This document shows positions 43,086 through 57,540 of a DNA stretch of 64,000 nucleotides, piece by piece. The translations under genes and the position numbers were made by a program. Below the pieces are notes generated by a model, which searched no databases, was not told the DNA's origin, and was given only the letters and a program-made list of their open reading frames with translations. The first letter of the stretch is position 1, and every line of letters begins with the position of its first letter. Source of the stretch: Magicicada septendecula (lineage: Eukaryota > Arthropoda > Insecta > Hemiptera > Cicadidae); contig CM068369.1 in the NCBI GenBank assembly GCA_034769895.1, positions 146,775,574 to 146,839,573 of the forward strand, in the 5' to 3' direction.

Positions 43086-46000
43086 AACACACATTCTCAT
43101 TAAATTAAGTTTATACGAAACATAATATTGCGTTTTTGTGACAAATAAAACCGTGTATTTTTGGTACTAATAGCCATCTATTATATTTCCTTTTTTTTAA
43201 TATTGGATTGCAGAGTGGTTTGGATTCTTTGCTCACGAATTATGGCAAGTCTATACACGACATAGAAATGTCATGTTACACTGTTAATAAATGAGGTAAG
43301 TAATGATGGGAAATATGAGAGTTCTCAAATTTGTCATCTTGTTTTATGAAATGATTGTGCGTAATGTGGTAGAATTCAAAAGATATCTGAGTTGTACGCT
43401 TTCTGATGTTCTGCAGTGTTGTCTGTATAAGACTGACAAGATTTAAACCAAGAGTTTTCTTGCCATCGAAAATAATCTACCTTTAAGTACGTTTTAGTAG
43501 CGATAGTGGTAATAGCGGTCTTTCATGTAACCAGATGCTGTTCCAGTTGTTCTTCAACCCGTTTCTTGTGAGCGGAAACACACTTTACATGTGCAAAAAA
43601 TAAAGGTACCTACTATAATTTTTATGTGAAAATTTAAGTATAATTTTTATTAGATTTATTATTTCCTTGTGGTAGGCAGATGTAGGCTGGTGTATATGTG
43701 TGTGTTTGCATCCACGGTTCCCAGATATATTTTTACGAGTGGAGATATACCTACAAATATAATTACTGTTTCGGAATGCGTTAAACGGATGTACAAAGCT
43801 CTAATTGGGATAAAAACGACACGTAACTTGCCTCTTTTTATAGAGTTAGAAATACGTTTTAAAGAAAAAACAAAAACAACTGAAATCCGGGTTTTTGTTG
43901 GAAACGTGAATCATCGGTTGACATTGAATACGTTGGTCAAACCTTGAAGCGTTCTCCACCGTTTTCCTGGATAATGTACAAGAGTTTTTATACGACACAC
44001 ATGGGAATACCAAACCCAGTCAAGTAATACGCAGTATACCTTCTACGTACAACTAATCTCTACCTATAATTAAAACACAAGATTATCTGCAATCCTCTAA
44101 TTAAAATACAATCATAGTTTGTTCGTTCAGCAAAAAGTATCACTGTTCTCTAGGTACACTGTTATTAGTACTGAAGGTAAATTATTCAAAGCACGTACCC
44201 TCCCCCCCTCTCTCTCTCTCTCACACACTCTCTCTTCCTTCCTCTCTGTCTGCAACGAACTAAAGGAATCAAAATGGTTCTACTGCTATCCGACAATGTG
44301 TTCAACACGATTAAGGCACTATTCCTTCTCCCTGCAAAATTCGCATAAAACCTGTACACGATAATTGGAACATTTATTGAAAAAAATAAAGTGTAAGACT
44401 AAAATAATATAACGCTGCATGAAATCAGGTGTATTTTTAACGTAAAAGTAATCCATTTGTTAAAAAAAAAATTTGCATAAAAATAAATCATTTGGTCCGT
44501 TCTAAACATTAGCTGATGTATCCTGACTATATTGAATTTTTTAAATCCATCATTTGAAATATAGCTTTTGTTTTTGACATTATTGACAAAAACATTAAGC
44601 ACTCTCATTTCGATTTGATTGTGAAAGTTTTAAACAAACAGTTGATGCTTCATACCGATTCTTCGTACACACGACAACATTTAGAATCCATGTAGGCCTA
44701 CACAGTACAGTTAGGCTATAAATTACTTCTACAAACCCATAGATCTGGACCACTTTCTAGCTATACGATGGACGGCATGGTTGAATACAACGGACGTATA
44801 AACCGCCTGGACTGCAGTCTTTGGAAATTACAATGGTAGGATAGATATCCATCAATGCTAGGGACATATTCTGAAGCCCCCTACGTACCAGAAGCCACCA
44901 TTAAGCCAGAAACAATACCTAGAGGAATCGTTTATTTTTTCGGACTCTTTTCTTCGAGTTCCTGTAACCGGAACACTTTATAGAGACTTCTCGTGCTGGA
45001 AGACACATTAAGCAACCGCAGACCGGTAACACCCTGATACCCGTTCACCGCATTTGTAACCAAGGAACCCTCCGAGACCAGTCGTTGCCGTGAAACGATT
45101 TATTATATTAACAATCAATTTTGCCTAAAAACTGATCATTCCTGATAACCAATAGTTACTTAGCATAAACTATGATTCGCCAAAAAACGTCGATTTTACT
45201 GTCACACGGTCAGCCTATGACTTGCTCTTTTAGAAGTTTCTCATTCCAAAAACTTTCTTTTTGTGAGAGATCACTTCCAGTCGTTCTACGTGTAAAGAGA
45301 AACGTCACCTAACAGTCACTGTTCAAGTGATCTAGATAAATGCTCCGCACGATTCGTCCGAAAAATGAAATCGTATACTGACGTGGATACTGTATAGTGT
45401 ACTAGCTTTTGTTTGTAGTAATGTAATTCATATAGTTTTAATTATATGAAATTGTCTTTAATGAGAACATGAGAGACATTGTAGTTATTAATGATGGAGA
45501 ATTCACAGTTTTATGCCATAAATAGGCTAACCGGTCATGGAATAATTTTCAAACACGTTGTAGAATATAACGTCCGTTCACCTTACAGTAAGATTACATA
45601 ACTGTTTAACTGCTCACATCCTACACCGAAACTGCGACTATACAAGTTCTTTAAACTGCTATAATGAAAATGGACTTCAAATTGTGTTACTTGTGGCAGA
45701 CATTTTTGTCGATTTTTCTCACGACAATTTTGAATAATAACGAAATCTTCAGATATCACATAAAACGATTACCGATTCCCGATTAAGAAGTTAATCAGTT
45801 ATTGCTGGTTAACATTGATGTGTCAAGATAGCGTAAGACGAATTTATATAAATGAAACTTTCGGAGCCGTACAACATAAAAGATGACAGTGTACTTAACA
45901 TTTAATTAAATTAGATAAAATTATTTACCTGTCATTAAACACGATAGCGATACGTTAGTGAGAATGGTAATTATCATTTAAATAAGACAGTACTAGTCAA

Positions 46001-48203
46001 GTAATAGGAAAACTATTCAGCGAAAAGTAAAACTGAAATAAGCAAAACTAGCAGGCAATTGTGTGAGTTCATTTTTGGATGTACATAGTAATCGAAGTCT
46101 TAAAAAAAAGCATTTCAAATGAAATAATATAAAATAAGCTGTGCATCTGTTACCAAAACAAGACTTTCGCCTTTTGTCCGCGTAAGAATAATTACCTATA
46201 GTTTGTTCCGAATCGGATATAATTAATACAATCAAATTCCACTTACATATTTTCTAATATATTTTTTCGTAATCAAGTTCATAATCTCTTCACGGTCACC
46301 GCCTTTATACGTTAGTACGTATATATTTCTTACTAGACTTTATGATACGATGATTTATAGAGCGATAATTATATTAAATTCTAGAATTTAATGGAAAACG
46401 AATGGGTTTTTAACTGTTCAAACGATATCTGACAAAACAATGTACCGTGTCGTACGTTATAAATATTGTTTTAAACAGAGTGCGGTTGGAATGATACTAC
46501 GCGTATGGACACCAACTATACCTATTAACTATATAACTATAACACGTTTCAGACCATGCTGCTACTACAACTGTACAATTAACCGAGTCAGTAACAAATA
46601 TTATGGTCCTATCATGACAAAATTATTGTACGCCTTATGGTTACATGGTTCAATATAATGTGAAGTAGTTGTTGGAGATAAATACTTTATAGTTCTTAGT
46701 AATTTAATAAAAAAGATTTTTGAAATAAAAATACATATCAGAAGAATTTACGTAGTAGAAAATGGTTCATTGAAATTGTAATAAAAATAACCGTTCTTGA
46801 ATAGGCAAAATATGTATAATGTTGCTATTTTTAACTACTGTTATTAATTATCTGCGGTATCGAGTACGTGATGGGACTGCATCTGAGCTTCTCGTCTTGT
46901 CACACAGACCCACGTAACTCCTGCTTGTCTGGCAGACGTTAAGTACGTGTCTATAAGTACCACATAAAACTCTGTCACTGTTATGAATAATGCAGAGAGG
47001 ACAGATTACATACCACCGCGTAAAAATGACTTACTCTTATACTCCAAGTCGTCTAGTACATAATAAAAGTTGATTACCACTAATCAATAAAACCTGAACT
47101 TTATTTCCTTATGTTCGCCGCAGAAGGAATTTACATACTTGATTAGCTCTTATTGCTTCTCGTAATGTGACTGATGATGTATAGTCAAGTCGATATTAGT
47201 CCCTAAACCCCCCTTCCCCCTCCGATCACTAATTGATCCTGTTCAGAAAGTACGCACGAACACACACAAAGAAAGATATACGACAGTAGGATATACAGCG
47301 ACATTGGGTTGACATTGACTCTAGTTAATGACACTTGACCTGTGACCGGGGGGTGCTTGCCAATCAGGAAACGATAATATCAAGATAAGAATTTATCCTA
47401 CAAGGAACAATACGTATTGCAGGCGTTCCTGCAGCTGTTGTCTTTGGACTGGTAACGCGCGTGCGCAAGCGAACACGCCCACACGTGTAAGACTCTTCCT
47501 GTGTAAGTGTCCTTTAAAGAGATAATGAAGTGTTTAGCGGAGTAATTTCTTCACGTTCACCGTTAGGTTTGGAGGACACCGACTCAACATTGTTACGACT
47601 ACGGACAACCATTAAATTTAACACAGTAGTCACGCGTATGATTTTTCCATGTAGAAAAGTTGATTTCTTTTGTATCTTGTTCTAAAATTCACAAACCAGA
47701 CGAAGCGATTCCGTAACTTGAAAGTCAAATATTACTCGTAACAATAGAAATGCTTTTTAAAATTACCCTAAGTTGAAATATTTTGCACAAGGCTGTTGTG
47801 TGTTCATAAATATATTTTTTTCTTCCTTACGCTTACGTTCTTAACAGCCCTTGGGTGTTCTGAAGATAAACGATTACTTCGTGCCCACATAAACTATACT
47901 TTCATCATAGCTACGTTATTTATGTAAAGTTTTATAGCGAACGTGGATTTTAATAGCGTGTTCAGTAATAAGTTTTAAGAATATATATCACGCTCAGTGA
48001 AAGGCTGTTGTTAACTAAAAATAAAGAAACAAACAAAATTTATTATAATCGTTTATTAGAAGGTCATGTGTTTGATATAGGAAGAATGTTTGACACTTGG
48101 AGCATACTGTTTATTCATATTTACATAAATATTCTAGAACTCTCAAAGCGATTTCTGAAATACCTAAGTCTGACTAGTGTTCAAGTATCTATTCTGATAG
48201 TGA

Positions 48204-48284
<81 letters not shown>

Positions 48285-49825
48285 CGCGCGGAGGGGAAGA
48301 AGAGATAGATAGAATATGATTTTAATCTTAACCTCTATCAAGAATTAAAAAATAAATGTCCGAGTGTCATTAGTAAGGATACTTGACCAAGAAACAATTA
48401 ATTTTTATGTTCGTGCATATTTAAGGGCATTCTATTACAAGAATATTTTCCTACGGATACGATAGGAAACATGGGTTAGTATACCTTGGCAAGTATCATA
48501 CATAATACTTTATGCTTCTAGTCAGTGTGAAAAATGCAACCTTCAAATTTTAATCAGGGCGTGTTTTTTTTTTGTTTGTTTTACGGACAGTTAGACAAGA
48601 AGGTTGTGTGAACACAAAACTTTGTTTTGAAATATCAGTATCGAGTTTGAATGAAGGTGTAAAATAAATTAAACCGTTGTTGTCAATGAAATTTATTAGT
48701 AACACGTTGTAGGCCTACATTGCAAATGAAGACCCGCAAAAAAAAATATAATTTTTCCTGTTTCCTAATTGTATATTCCATTCATGAGTTGCATACTAGA
48801 GGATTAAACAAAACTATTTTTGTGGCTTATTGAATTTGTTTAAATTTATACTTACATTGGTATACGCCATAAGAAATTTAAAAGTTCTAAGTAACTTGGT
48901 CTCAAGCTTGGGATCTTGATTTGCAAATTATGAGAAGGGAGGAGAGAAAGAGTAAAACCTCGTTAAAACGAGGGTTCGACTGGCGCAGATAATAGTACCC
49001 AGTATGGGGCTTTGGTCTCAGGTTACAGGTCAACAATCCTGACGTCGGAAGAGGACTATGTACCCAAGGACGGAGAAGAGGTAGAGCCTAGAAGGTGGGA
49101 GATTTGAGGGCATTTCTAATGTCAGACGCTGCTAATGTCTTTGGGGGACGTACTAGAATATTCTAAAGCTTCCAAAGAAGAAAATAAATACAGATATAGA
49201 GGAGAACGACACGTCAAGGAAAAGAATAAACGAGTAGAGAGAGATGTAGCCTACATGGGGAATAGAGCCCATGAATATTTAGAAATTTGATGAGGTAGGC
49301 TACTGACAAAATCAAACTCCTGGAACAGAAGATTTAATCATGATCATCGTCTTCATAACGTGGCATAGGCAAAGGGCTGCCTGTAACGCCTACAGGAACT
49401 GCTATAACTTTGCAATACTTTAATTTTGTATCTCGACGTACCTTTTTTTCTAAAAAATACGGTTCCTACAGATTGTCCGGAACTTACACAACTTAACATC
49501 AATATCGTAATACTTATCACAGCCAATTTCACTCCCCAAATTGTTAAAATGGTTCACCTGTTATACAATTTGATCATCTGTATTTATGTCTTTATTGGTT
49601 CTTGCTTCGAAATACCATTAGGCCTACCTTCGTTTTTTTAGTGGAGGTTGTCTTATTGTATTGTTCGCAAATCTGATGAAGCTTAAAAACAGATTTTTAT
49701 AAAGGAGATTCTGTATTTTGAATTACAAGCGAGTCGTCAGGAAACAACAGCACATTCAAATATCTGTCTCGTGGTATCTTCCATGATACCAGGGTTCACT
49801 AGATGTTTCAAAAACATTTAATAAG
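43086..49825. other. Unrecognised spacer
   Basis: About 6.7 kb with no assignable gene. It holds a GT microsatellite grading into CG (48206-48290) and a short CT cluster (about 44205-44240). The longest open frames, 92-103 codons, have no known motif, and the largest includes the GT repeat. Confidence 0.45.
48206..48290 (+). repeat. GT/CG microsatellite
   Basis: About 35 GT units followed by seven CG units. Alternating purine-pyrimidine throughout, a stretch capable of Z-DNA. Confidence 0.95.
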
Positions 49826-49829
49826 GAGC

Positions 49830-50240
49830 TAATTATTAAAAGAGGGAGTAGAAACCGAGCCTTCCCTGCTCTTATGAAGGCTTTTCACAAAGTAGATCGA
49901 CAAGTGCTTTGGAATAACCTAAAATAGATGGGGTACCCACATCATCTGGTAGATTGCATAAGGAGTGCAAGGAACAATTAAAGAACCAAGTTTTACCCAA
50001 GTTGTAATCATATAAACGAAGGGTTCAGACTGGAATGCGGCCTATCCCATGTGTTTTTTAATATATGTAAAGACTATGTACTTGCACATTGGAAACAAGG
50101 CGTTTCCAAGCAAACAACACATTACAAGCAAGAATGAGTTTCATGCTTCTGATATTTTTAGATGACCTTATAATTGATGATTTAGAGGAAGGATTGCAAT
50201 TATCACTTTATATACTAACTCAAACGCATCTACGCCTCTC
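49830..50240 (+). pseudogene. LINE reverse transcriptase relic
   Basis: Plus-strand translation gives FHKVDRQVLWNNLK, then MGYPHHLVDCIRSARNN and GLSHVFFNICKDYVLAHW, the usual order of LINE RT around motif A and motif B, with in-frame stops between. A degenerate, truncated copy; the clade cannot be fixed. Confidence 0.65.
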
Positions 50241-51805
50241 GCTTTTTTTGGGTAATCCTTGCTGATAAATTTTTTCCTTCTAAACCTGTACTATTTAAAA
50301 TGTAGTTCAAAAAAGGGAGTTGGTGAAAATTCATTCATTGTTTGAAAGATCAGACACGTTTTAAATTTTTTTATTGGTATTAGAACAAATTTTTTTCAAT
50401 CAAAGACATATATAGTTACTCGTGCTGGGAGTATATCTAAAAAAAAAAACTCGTAGACTAAGTACAATCAAGTTTTTGAAAACTGTTGTCGATATTAGAT
50501 TACAATCCGAGTTTTGAATGGAGTAGTACACATCATGTAATCACATCGTGGATACAATAATGGATTTAATATATATAATTTAATAGTGGACAGGTACAAC
50601 ACTTGTTAGGACACGTACACCGAGAGTGCGCGCGCTCACACACACACGCACACGCACACGCACACACACACGCACACACACACAGAGGAGTCGAACAGAC
50701 AGGCAGACGGATAGACAGGCAGACTCAATTTACGCGAACACGAACGTGCGTGGTTATTCAATAAAAAAAGGTTTAATACATTAATTTAAAGTATAATAAA
50801 GATTAGAAAACCTGTTTGTTAATTAAAAGTATCTTTTCTGGTTGTTGCGGAATAAACGTAATTATAGGTGTATACGGTATAATATTTTAGGTCAAAAATT
50901 TTAAAAATCGTTAACCTACTGTGTTAATGACCTCAAAGTTGGGAATGCTCCCCAAACAAAGGAAAACTAAATAGTCTGAATACTGCACTATTGACGTACG
51001 TGGAACCGGTTTGAGTCTTGTGGTATTACGATTTCATAATTGTTATCGAGTTGTTGTGGAAATTTATTGGAACGTTACGGCTTTCGTTATCGTTTCCGCT
51101 TACAAACTAATTAAAACGTAATTTGTAAACATTAAGCAGAAAATGGAAATCGTTTAATTCGCATAAATTAAATTGGTTTCGGCTCATGATTTTGCAAATT
51201 AACGGATAAAATGAGCCAGATTCTGTTGCAACCGACGTTCGAAATTTAATATCGCGTTCTTAAAAAAAAATGAACAGCTGTAATTGATCTGCGAATTGTA
51301 AAACATTAGTTGAAAACAAATTGTAATATGTTTCATTACAAACTCGTGCGAGGGTTAAATTAGTTTGAATGGCAAAAGATTACCCTTCCATTATGTAATC
51401 GAGAACAGTCTGCGCGCAGCCTTCACGGTCTGGTGGACGCGTTGGCGTTTGATGCAGGAGAAAAGCCCGTTAATGCCTCAGTCGGAGGCCCGTTAATTTT
51501 CGGAGGCAGTATTGCTGTTCTCACGCGATCCACCTCGAATACCATCAAACAACCATATTGGCGTGTAATTCGTAACGAATAATTTTGTCAATATGCACTG
51601 ATTAATCTGAATTCAGTTTTCACCTATGTAGTTGTTGACCATATCGATTTTGTCGAGGAATCTGGAAATATTGTATTTAGTGGAATAAACGGTCCAGTAT
51701 TTCATCGGCCACCGTATTATTAAATTTGTCACGAAACCAACGACTTGAGACCACAAAAACCTTCCGTGGCAGTTTCATTATAATACTTAAGGTAACGCAA
51801 ATAAA
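50241..51805. other. Unrecognised spacer
   Basis: No assignable gene. A CA/GCA-rich repeat at about 50629-50681 is the only clear feature. Confidence 0.45.
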
Positions 51806-52750
51806 ATTCTTCTTCTTCTTTAGCACTACAGCCCAACGTGTGCCCTGGCTTCTAACACCATCTTCTCCAATGTCTCCTATCCATTGCCCTCTTAATGTAA
51901 CCTCTCACGTCCATGCTTCTTAGATCTTCCAGCACATCATCCAACCATCTTACCCTAGGTCGGCCCCTTATAGACTTGCGTCCTTAGGATTTTCTTTGGC
52001 ATACGCTCCAGGTGACCTAGCCAATGTATTCATTCAGCCTTCACGAATCCTACAATGTCCTCATGCTTCAATAACTAATCTGGATATTTCTTATTCTCCA
52101 TTCATCATTCTTTAGAAACTGGCCATAAACACGTCTTACAATATTTCTTTCAAACCTTCTTAGTGTTTCTGTTCCTTTTTTATTAATGTCCATGTCTTGC
52201 CTCCAAAAGTAACAACTGGCCTGATAAGTGTCTTATGTACTATTGTGGCAACACTAATGAGTTTGCTTCTCAGTAGTCTCCTGTTGGCATATGCCCTATT
52301 TCCTCTTTGTATCCTGTCATGTATCGTCTTGTTTATGGATCCTTCATTATCTACCATGTTACCCAGGTATCTGAACTTATTAACTGCATCAAATGAATAA
52401 CCCTCTATGCATGAATTATATAAATTTATTCCCTTTCTGCTGCAAAAATTAGCATGTATTTAGTTTTGCTGATATTTACATTTAGCCCCATTCTAGCAGA
52501 TTTTTGATGTTGGCTATTATCACAACGTCATCAGCATAAGGTCATATTTGGCTTGTTTTATTTAATATTGTTCCTCGCTGATCTATGTCTCTATAATGGC
52601 ATAGTGTAGCACAATAATAAAGAGGGTGCTTGAAAATCCATCACCTTGCTTAACTACCTTATTAAGTGGAGATGATTCGATCAACACATTCTCATACTTA
52701 AATTTGGCTTTTGTGAATCTCATGACAATCTTCATTTATTTTAAGGGTGT
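51806..52750 (-). pseudogene. LINE relic, 3' half with RT motif C and tail
   Basis: Minus strand: KVVKQGDGFSSTLF (RT motif B, about 52630-52680), YADDVVIIA (catalytic, about 52512-52540), RIQRGNRAYANRRLLRSKLIS and KTLIRPVVTFGGKTWTL (about 52180-52320), then the WLGHLERMPKK-like tail (about 52000) and a GAAGAAGAAG end at about 51810. Broken by stops and shifts. It differs in sequence from the relic at 42130. The 4.7-kb tandem duplication begins inside its YADD motif. Confidence 0.75.
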
Positions 52751-53183
52751 CAAAGGAATCTTATAGACCTTGTTTTAGATTTACAGATTAGTGCTACTTG
52801 CTTTTGTGGGGTAGACAGTGCTTAAGATGGACAAGCGGAAGGTAATTTTATGCTGAAATTCAACAACTATTCATCCGGTGGTTATATACGGTATTCATTC
52901 GGAAATATGAAGGGGTACAAATATTTCTACTGTATTTTTCTCAGCACTTTGCTGTAAGTAATCTCTGATTCCTGAAGAAAAATTAAGAGACAGCATTTTT
53001 TTTCATAGAATGCAAAGTTAAATCGTATAAGCATTTACTTTAAAATACTAGTGACAAATTCTCAATAATATGGATTTCGACCCAGTATAAAACTACACAG
53101 ACTAATGTCATTGTATTCTTCTAGCCCTCTGAAATTAAATTCTATCATCTCTTGAGGGCTGCAATTACAGTGAGGGCTATGAT

Positions 53184-54107
53184 GTGTGTGACCGGTGGAA
53201 GACCCAGGCTCCCCAGAGACCAAGTTGTTATCTTATTAATATTTATAGAAGTTTAAATCCAAAATGTACAAGTGTATTAATTTTTCTAAGGTTACACAGC
53301 ACGAATGATTCACTGGGTCGCAACACGATGCACCGAAAATGTGACCGACAGATAGTCACAGAACTCGACTTTGCCTCAACTTTTTTGATAATAGTACCAT
53401 TCGGTGATAAAGTTCATGATTTTATTTCTAGCAACAACATTAAAATATTAAACTCTGACCCCACGGAATTGTACGTCAGGGAACTTAACAATTGTATTAA
53501 TAAATGTATCAATTTATTCAATGAAAGCACACGACGTTACTTAAAGCCCATCAAAGCTAAAGCCCCGATATTCACAGGACTGCCTAAAATTCATAAACAT
53601 AACATACCTATCAGACAGCTCGTGAAGTTTACCACTGCTCCTGGCTTCAAAACTGCAAAAGCACTAGTTCGTTTGATGAAAGATAATTTACAATTACGTA
53701 ATAATCATAGTATTAAGAACAACAATAATTTTATTAATGATATTAAATCTGTTGAACTACAACCTAACCACAAATTGGCGTCGTTCGACATAACTAATTT
53801 ATACACGAACATCCCAGTCATAGATACATTACAGATTTTGAGAAACAATTTATCTGACAATAGTTGCATGAACACACAGACGATAAATGAGTTAATTAAT
53901 TTACTCGAGGTTGTTTTGAAACAAAACTATTTCACTTTTAATGGCTCGTTTTACATTCAAGATGATGGCCTAGCTATGGGCTCACCCCTCTCCGGCCTAC
54001 TGGCCGATATTTATTTGAATTATTATGAGAATACTCACTTGTTGAACAATAATATATATGCAAATAAAATAATATTTTATGCACGGTATGTAGACGATAC
54101 GTTTTAA
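53184..54107 (+). pseudogene. Penelope-type RT, unit A, first part
   Basis: Similarity to the RT at 18847 starts about 53395; the first ~70 codons of the open frame are unrelated, so the copy is 5'-truncated or rearranged. Motifs: LPKIHKHNIPIRQL, SFDITNLYTNIPV, GLAMGSPLSGLLADIYLN and RYVDDTF. Directly after DDTF a missing T shifts the frame and stops it at 54107. Compared with unit B, conserved residues are altered (RQLVKF for RPLVNF). Confidence 0.87.
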
Positions 54108-54682
54108 TTTTTGATGGTACTATAAGACAAATCGAATTATTTAAAAACTGTTTAATTAAAATAAATAGAAACATCCAGTTTACTCTTGAAACAGAGGTTG
54201 AAAACAAGATAAACTTTCTAGATTTAACCATCACTCGACAGATGAATAAATTAAAGTTCAACATTTATAGGAAACCGACTACCACTGACACCACAATACA
54301 CGCAGACTCTCATCATCCTCTTTCACATAAAATGGCAGCGTACAATAGTTTCATTCATAGATTATTGACAATTCCTTTGGATGATAATGACTTTCGTGAT
54401 GAGCTAAATGTCATAAAAAATATCGCGGTTGCCAATGGTTACAATAGTTTAACCATTGATAAACTGTTGAGAAAACATGAAAAAAGAATGCTTAAACCCC
54501 GAATAAACAACAACACGCAAACAATTTTTATATCTACTAATTACACTAGCTTTATGCCTAAGGTTTTGTCTTCTATATTGAATAATAATAGTTTCACTAT
54601 TTCATTCAGGACTAATAATAAGTTACTGGATATTCTCAAACCGAAAAAACACGCCTCCAGAAGAAAAAACTGGCATATATAA
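54108..54682 (+). pseudogene. Penelope-type RT, unit A, C-terminal part
   Basis: After the frameshift the RT thumb region continues (FNIYRKPTTTDTTIHADSHHPLSHKMAAYNSFIHRL). The ATG at 54242 is internal. At about 54653 a 2-bp deletion relative to unit B (ACACGCC against ACACACGCC) shifts the frame again and ends it at 54682. Confidence 0.82.
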
Positions 54683-55037
54683 GTTAACATGCAATGATTG
54701 CGAGTGCTTCTACATTGGACAGACTGGGAGAGGGTTCCTTAAACGATTTAGAGAACATTTACCTAAGAAAATAAGAAACATTGACAACATCAAATCAAAT
54801 TACGCCCGACACCTGACTTCATACAATCATAATTACACAGATTTTAGTTCCAATTTAATAGCGTTACATGTGTGTAAGAAGGGCCGTTTCATGAATGCCT
54901 TGGAGGAATTTGAAATTTACAGTGCATATGCAAACCCAAGGAGTCGCGATATCGTGTTAAATGACCACCTGAACTTTGTATCCAACCGATTGTACGATAC
55001 CGCCTTGAGTCTGCTCGCTGGGGCTACGATAAGGTAG
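54650..55037 (+). pseudogene. GIY-YIG endonuclease domain, unit A
   Basis: In a third frame the sequence continues TGIYKLTCNDCECFYIGQTGR with KRFREHL, matching the endonuclease of unit B, to the stop at 55035-55037. The domain itself looks whole but is cut off from RT by the unit-specific 2-bp deletion. Confidence 0.82.
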
Positions 55038-55149
55038 CAACCGCTCAGTGGCAGAATGAACTTGAACGGGTGCGCACCCAAATCCGCGTACGGTTCACAT
55101 GCAAATTTTGACATTTTAACTTCTTAACGATCTCGCAAGAGTGATAGTT

Positions 55150-55205
55150 TTACCTTTTTAATATCTGATGATGGAGCATAAGCTCTGAAACGCGTCATAG
55201 ACGAA
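55150..55205 (+). ncRNA. Hammerhead-ribozyme-like motif, PLE unit A
   Basis: CTGATGA (55165-55171), stem II GGAGC/GCTCT with a four-base loop, GAAA (55187-55190), CGCGTC, then ATA. The stem II is strong; stem I is only about three pairs (TAT/ATA). Confidence 0.5.
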
Positions 55206-55259
55206 GCACAAGAAATCACACGGCGGATAATTTAAGGTAAATAATTTATTAATTCGTAC

Positions 55260-56205
55260 AAGTGATTTGGTTACCATATTAAACATGAATATTAAAAAAA
55301 TAAGAAATATTTGTTTATTTCGCATGTTACTATCACATCTTAAATCTTATTTAGTTTCATCTCTTGTTTTTGCAAGTGTATGTTTTATTCGTGTTTAGGT
55401 TCTTCGTTGTGGGTTTTCACAATCCTGATTGTGCTAGTAAGAAGTTTAGTTGTATTTCGAAGTTGTTATGTTTACTAATAATTTTCGCTACTTTAGCAGT
55501 TTCCTTTACGTTAGGCTACTAAGTGCGTTCATTTCTTATTCATCACTTACGCTTTGACCAATCTGTATGGATTTGCTTATTATTATTCTCGTCGAACTTG
55601 ATATGTTATTTTGTTGACTTTTATTTAAATCTCTTATAATGACTTATTGCAATTACTCAGTTTTATTTCGTTCATCTATGCTTTTAAATGGATAATATCA
55701 GAGCGAGCAAAGTAAAATTGTTGTATTGTATTGTAACATTCTTTATTCTTCTTTAAATATACAATTATAGATTATAATAACATATAACTGAATTATATCA
55801 TATTTTAGTATTATATTTCGCTTCTAACATATTATTTGTATTTCCTTTTCTTATATTTTGCTGTAATATAATATTTTTCAATATTTAAACTGATTACTAA
55901 ATATACATTAATGCGATGTTTTGTAACTTTCAAGTCTACTCAGTATTCATCGTGGCGAATAATTACTAGTTAGTCACCTTATAAAGACACTTTATTTTAC
56001 TTAGTGCTTTTATGTATGAAGTTTTCATTATAAAGTCATTATTTTTAAAAGTGAATCTTTATCTAACACTATAATTTACAGGTATTTTTCGAATCTAATT
56101 TTTGTTTAGTTTAATATTAAATAATTTAGACATATACAGATATAGGTTTGTTAATTTTATTCTATTTCAACATGGCCTACCGTTTATTTATTTCATCAGC
56201 AGTAC
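55260..56205. other. Unrecognised AT-rich spacer in unit A
   Basis: No gene or motif. It recurs at about 60010-60904 in unit B with one ~50-bp gap. Confidence 0.5.

Positions 56206-56269
<64 letters not shown>
56206..56269 (+). repeat. CA microsatellite, unit A
   Basis: About 32 units; the counterpart in unit B (60905-60981) is longer. Confidence 0.95.
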
Positions 56270-56279
<10 letters not shown>

Positions 56280-56816
56280 TGTTACGACGGTCTACTGAGA
56301 GTCGTATGGTAGAGTGGAAAACAAAATAAAAGACACCAATTAAGTAACTAAAAACCAGCTTTAATTATCACAATTAACAGTTTGTAATCAACACGTTATT
56401 CAACAAGATTATACTCGTACAATAATTCAACTTAAGTCTGTTCATACCAATAATAATGTCAACTAATAGAGTCGCGCACAATAATTACTTTTCACTAATA
56501 ACCACTTGAACGCACAGAGTTATCGCTCGAAGTAAACTCGAACGTCATTTGAATAAATCGCCACTTTAACTGAACCGCTAAGCGCAGCTGTCGTTTAAAT
56601 AGATAGCACAAGAGTTCCAGAATATTCCGTAATACGCGTCAACTCTACAGGAAAGCAATAGAGCGTAATTGATTGTGACCTTGACACAGTGCGCGGCTGG
56701 CGAAGTCTGGAACAGTCTCGTTAACGCCTGTTAAGAATTACGTACGCACACAACATTACAGCCGGTTCCACTAGAATAGCCGAGAAACACGTAGATTGTT
56801 CTGTAATGTCGTAACA
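56280..56816 (+). mobile_element. Solo LTR, unit A
   Basis: 537 bp beginning TGTTACGAC and ending GTCGTAACA, a perfect 9-bp inverted terminal pair with TG...CA ends. The first 60 bp (with GGAAAACAAAATAAAAGACACC) matches the inverted LTR at 62324-62755. No clean target duplication is visible. Confidence 0.7.
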
Positions 56817-57282
56817 CTATACACATTTTATTCTAAACTTGAAGACGTTACTGTGGAACCGACAATGTCGTCATTCTATTTGTAATATAGGCCTAGATAG
56901 ATGAAACAGTACGGGTGTAGCGAACGAACCTCAAACGTAATTTTGTTTTCTGACCCTCTTTTATTTGCCATTGATGAAGTAATTACCCTTTATCCTTAGC
57001 ATTACTTAGAGTCGGATGAATTCGATTATAAATATTTCAAACAAATGCGGTTTATTAGTATCAACAGACAACAAGAAAATTATACCTTCTATTGGAGCGT
57101 TTCTGATTCGGCCCAAAGCTCTAATAGATAATAAAATTTATTACAACATCTGAACCGGTGGTTTAACTATATATGTGATATACAATTACTGGAATATCCG
57201 GCATGCGGTTACAATTAAGCGTACACTTCTGAAGCTATGACCATTGTGTACTTCTTCACGGGTCCGAGGATTAGGCTTTGCC

Positions 57283-57540
57283 TAACGTCATCAACATAAG
57301 GTCATATTTGGCTTGTTTTATTTAATATTGTTCCTCGCTGATCTATGTCTATAATGGCATAGTGTAGCACAATAATAAAGAGGGTGCTTGAAAATCCATC
57401 ACCTTGCTTAACTACCTTATTAAGTGGAGATGATTCGATCAACACATTCTCATACTTAAATTTGGCTTTTGTGAATCTCATGACAATCTTCATTTATTTT
57501 AAGGGTTTCAAAGGAATCTTATAGACCTTGTTTTAGATTT
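57283..57540 (-). pseudogene. LINE RT fragment, unit B
   Basis: The minus strand again encodes KVVKQGDGFSSTLFIIVLHYAI (RT motif B region). Only the part upstream of YADD is present because the duplication starts there, so this piece has no 3' end. Confidence 0.75.

Larger units (their letters stand above)
52524..57282 (+). repeat. Tandem duplication, unit A (4.76 kb)
   Basis: Nearly the same sequence recurs directly behind it at 57283-61994. Both units begin AACGTCATCA(G/A)CATAAGG. Each contains the 5' part of a LINE fragment, a PLE copy, a CA repeat and a solo LTR in the same order. Differences by eye are scattered substitutions, short indels, CA length, and a ~50-bp stretch missing from B near 60300. 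Confidence 0.92.

Noticed and set aside
43669..43947. 92-codon plus-strand open frame
   Set aside because: No recognisable motif, initiator context or neighbouring exon.
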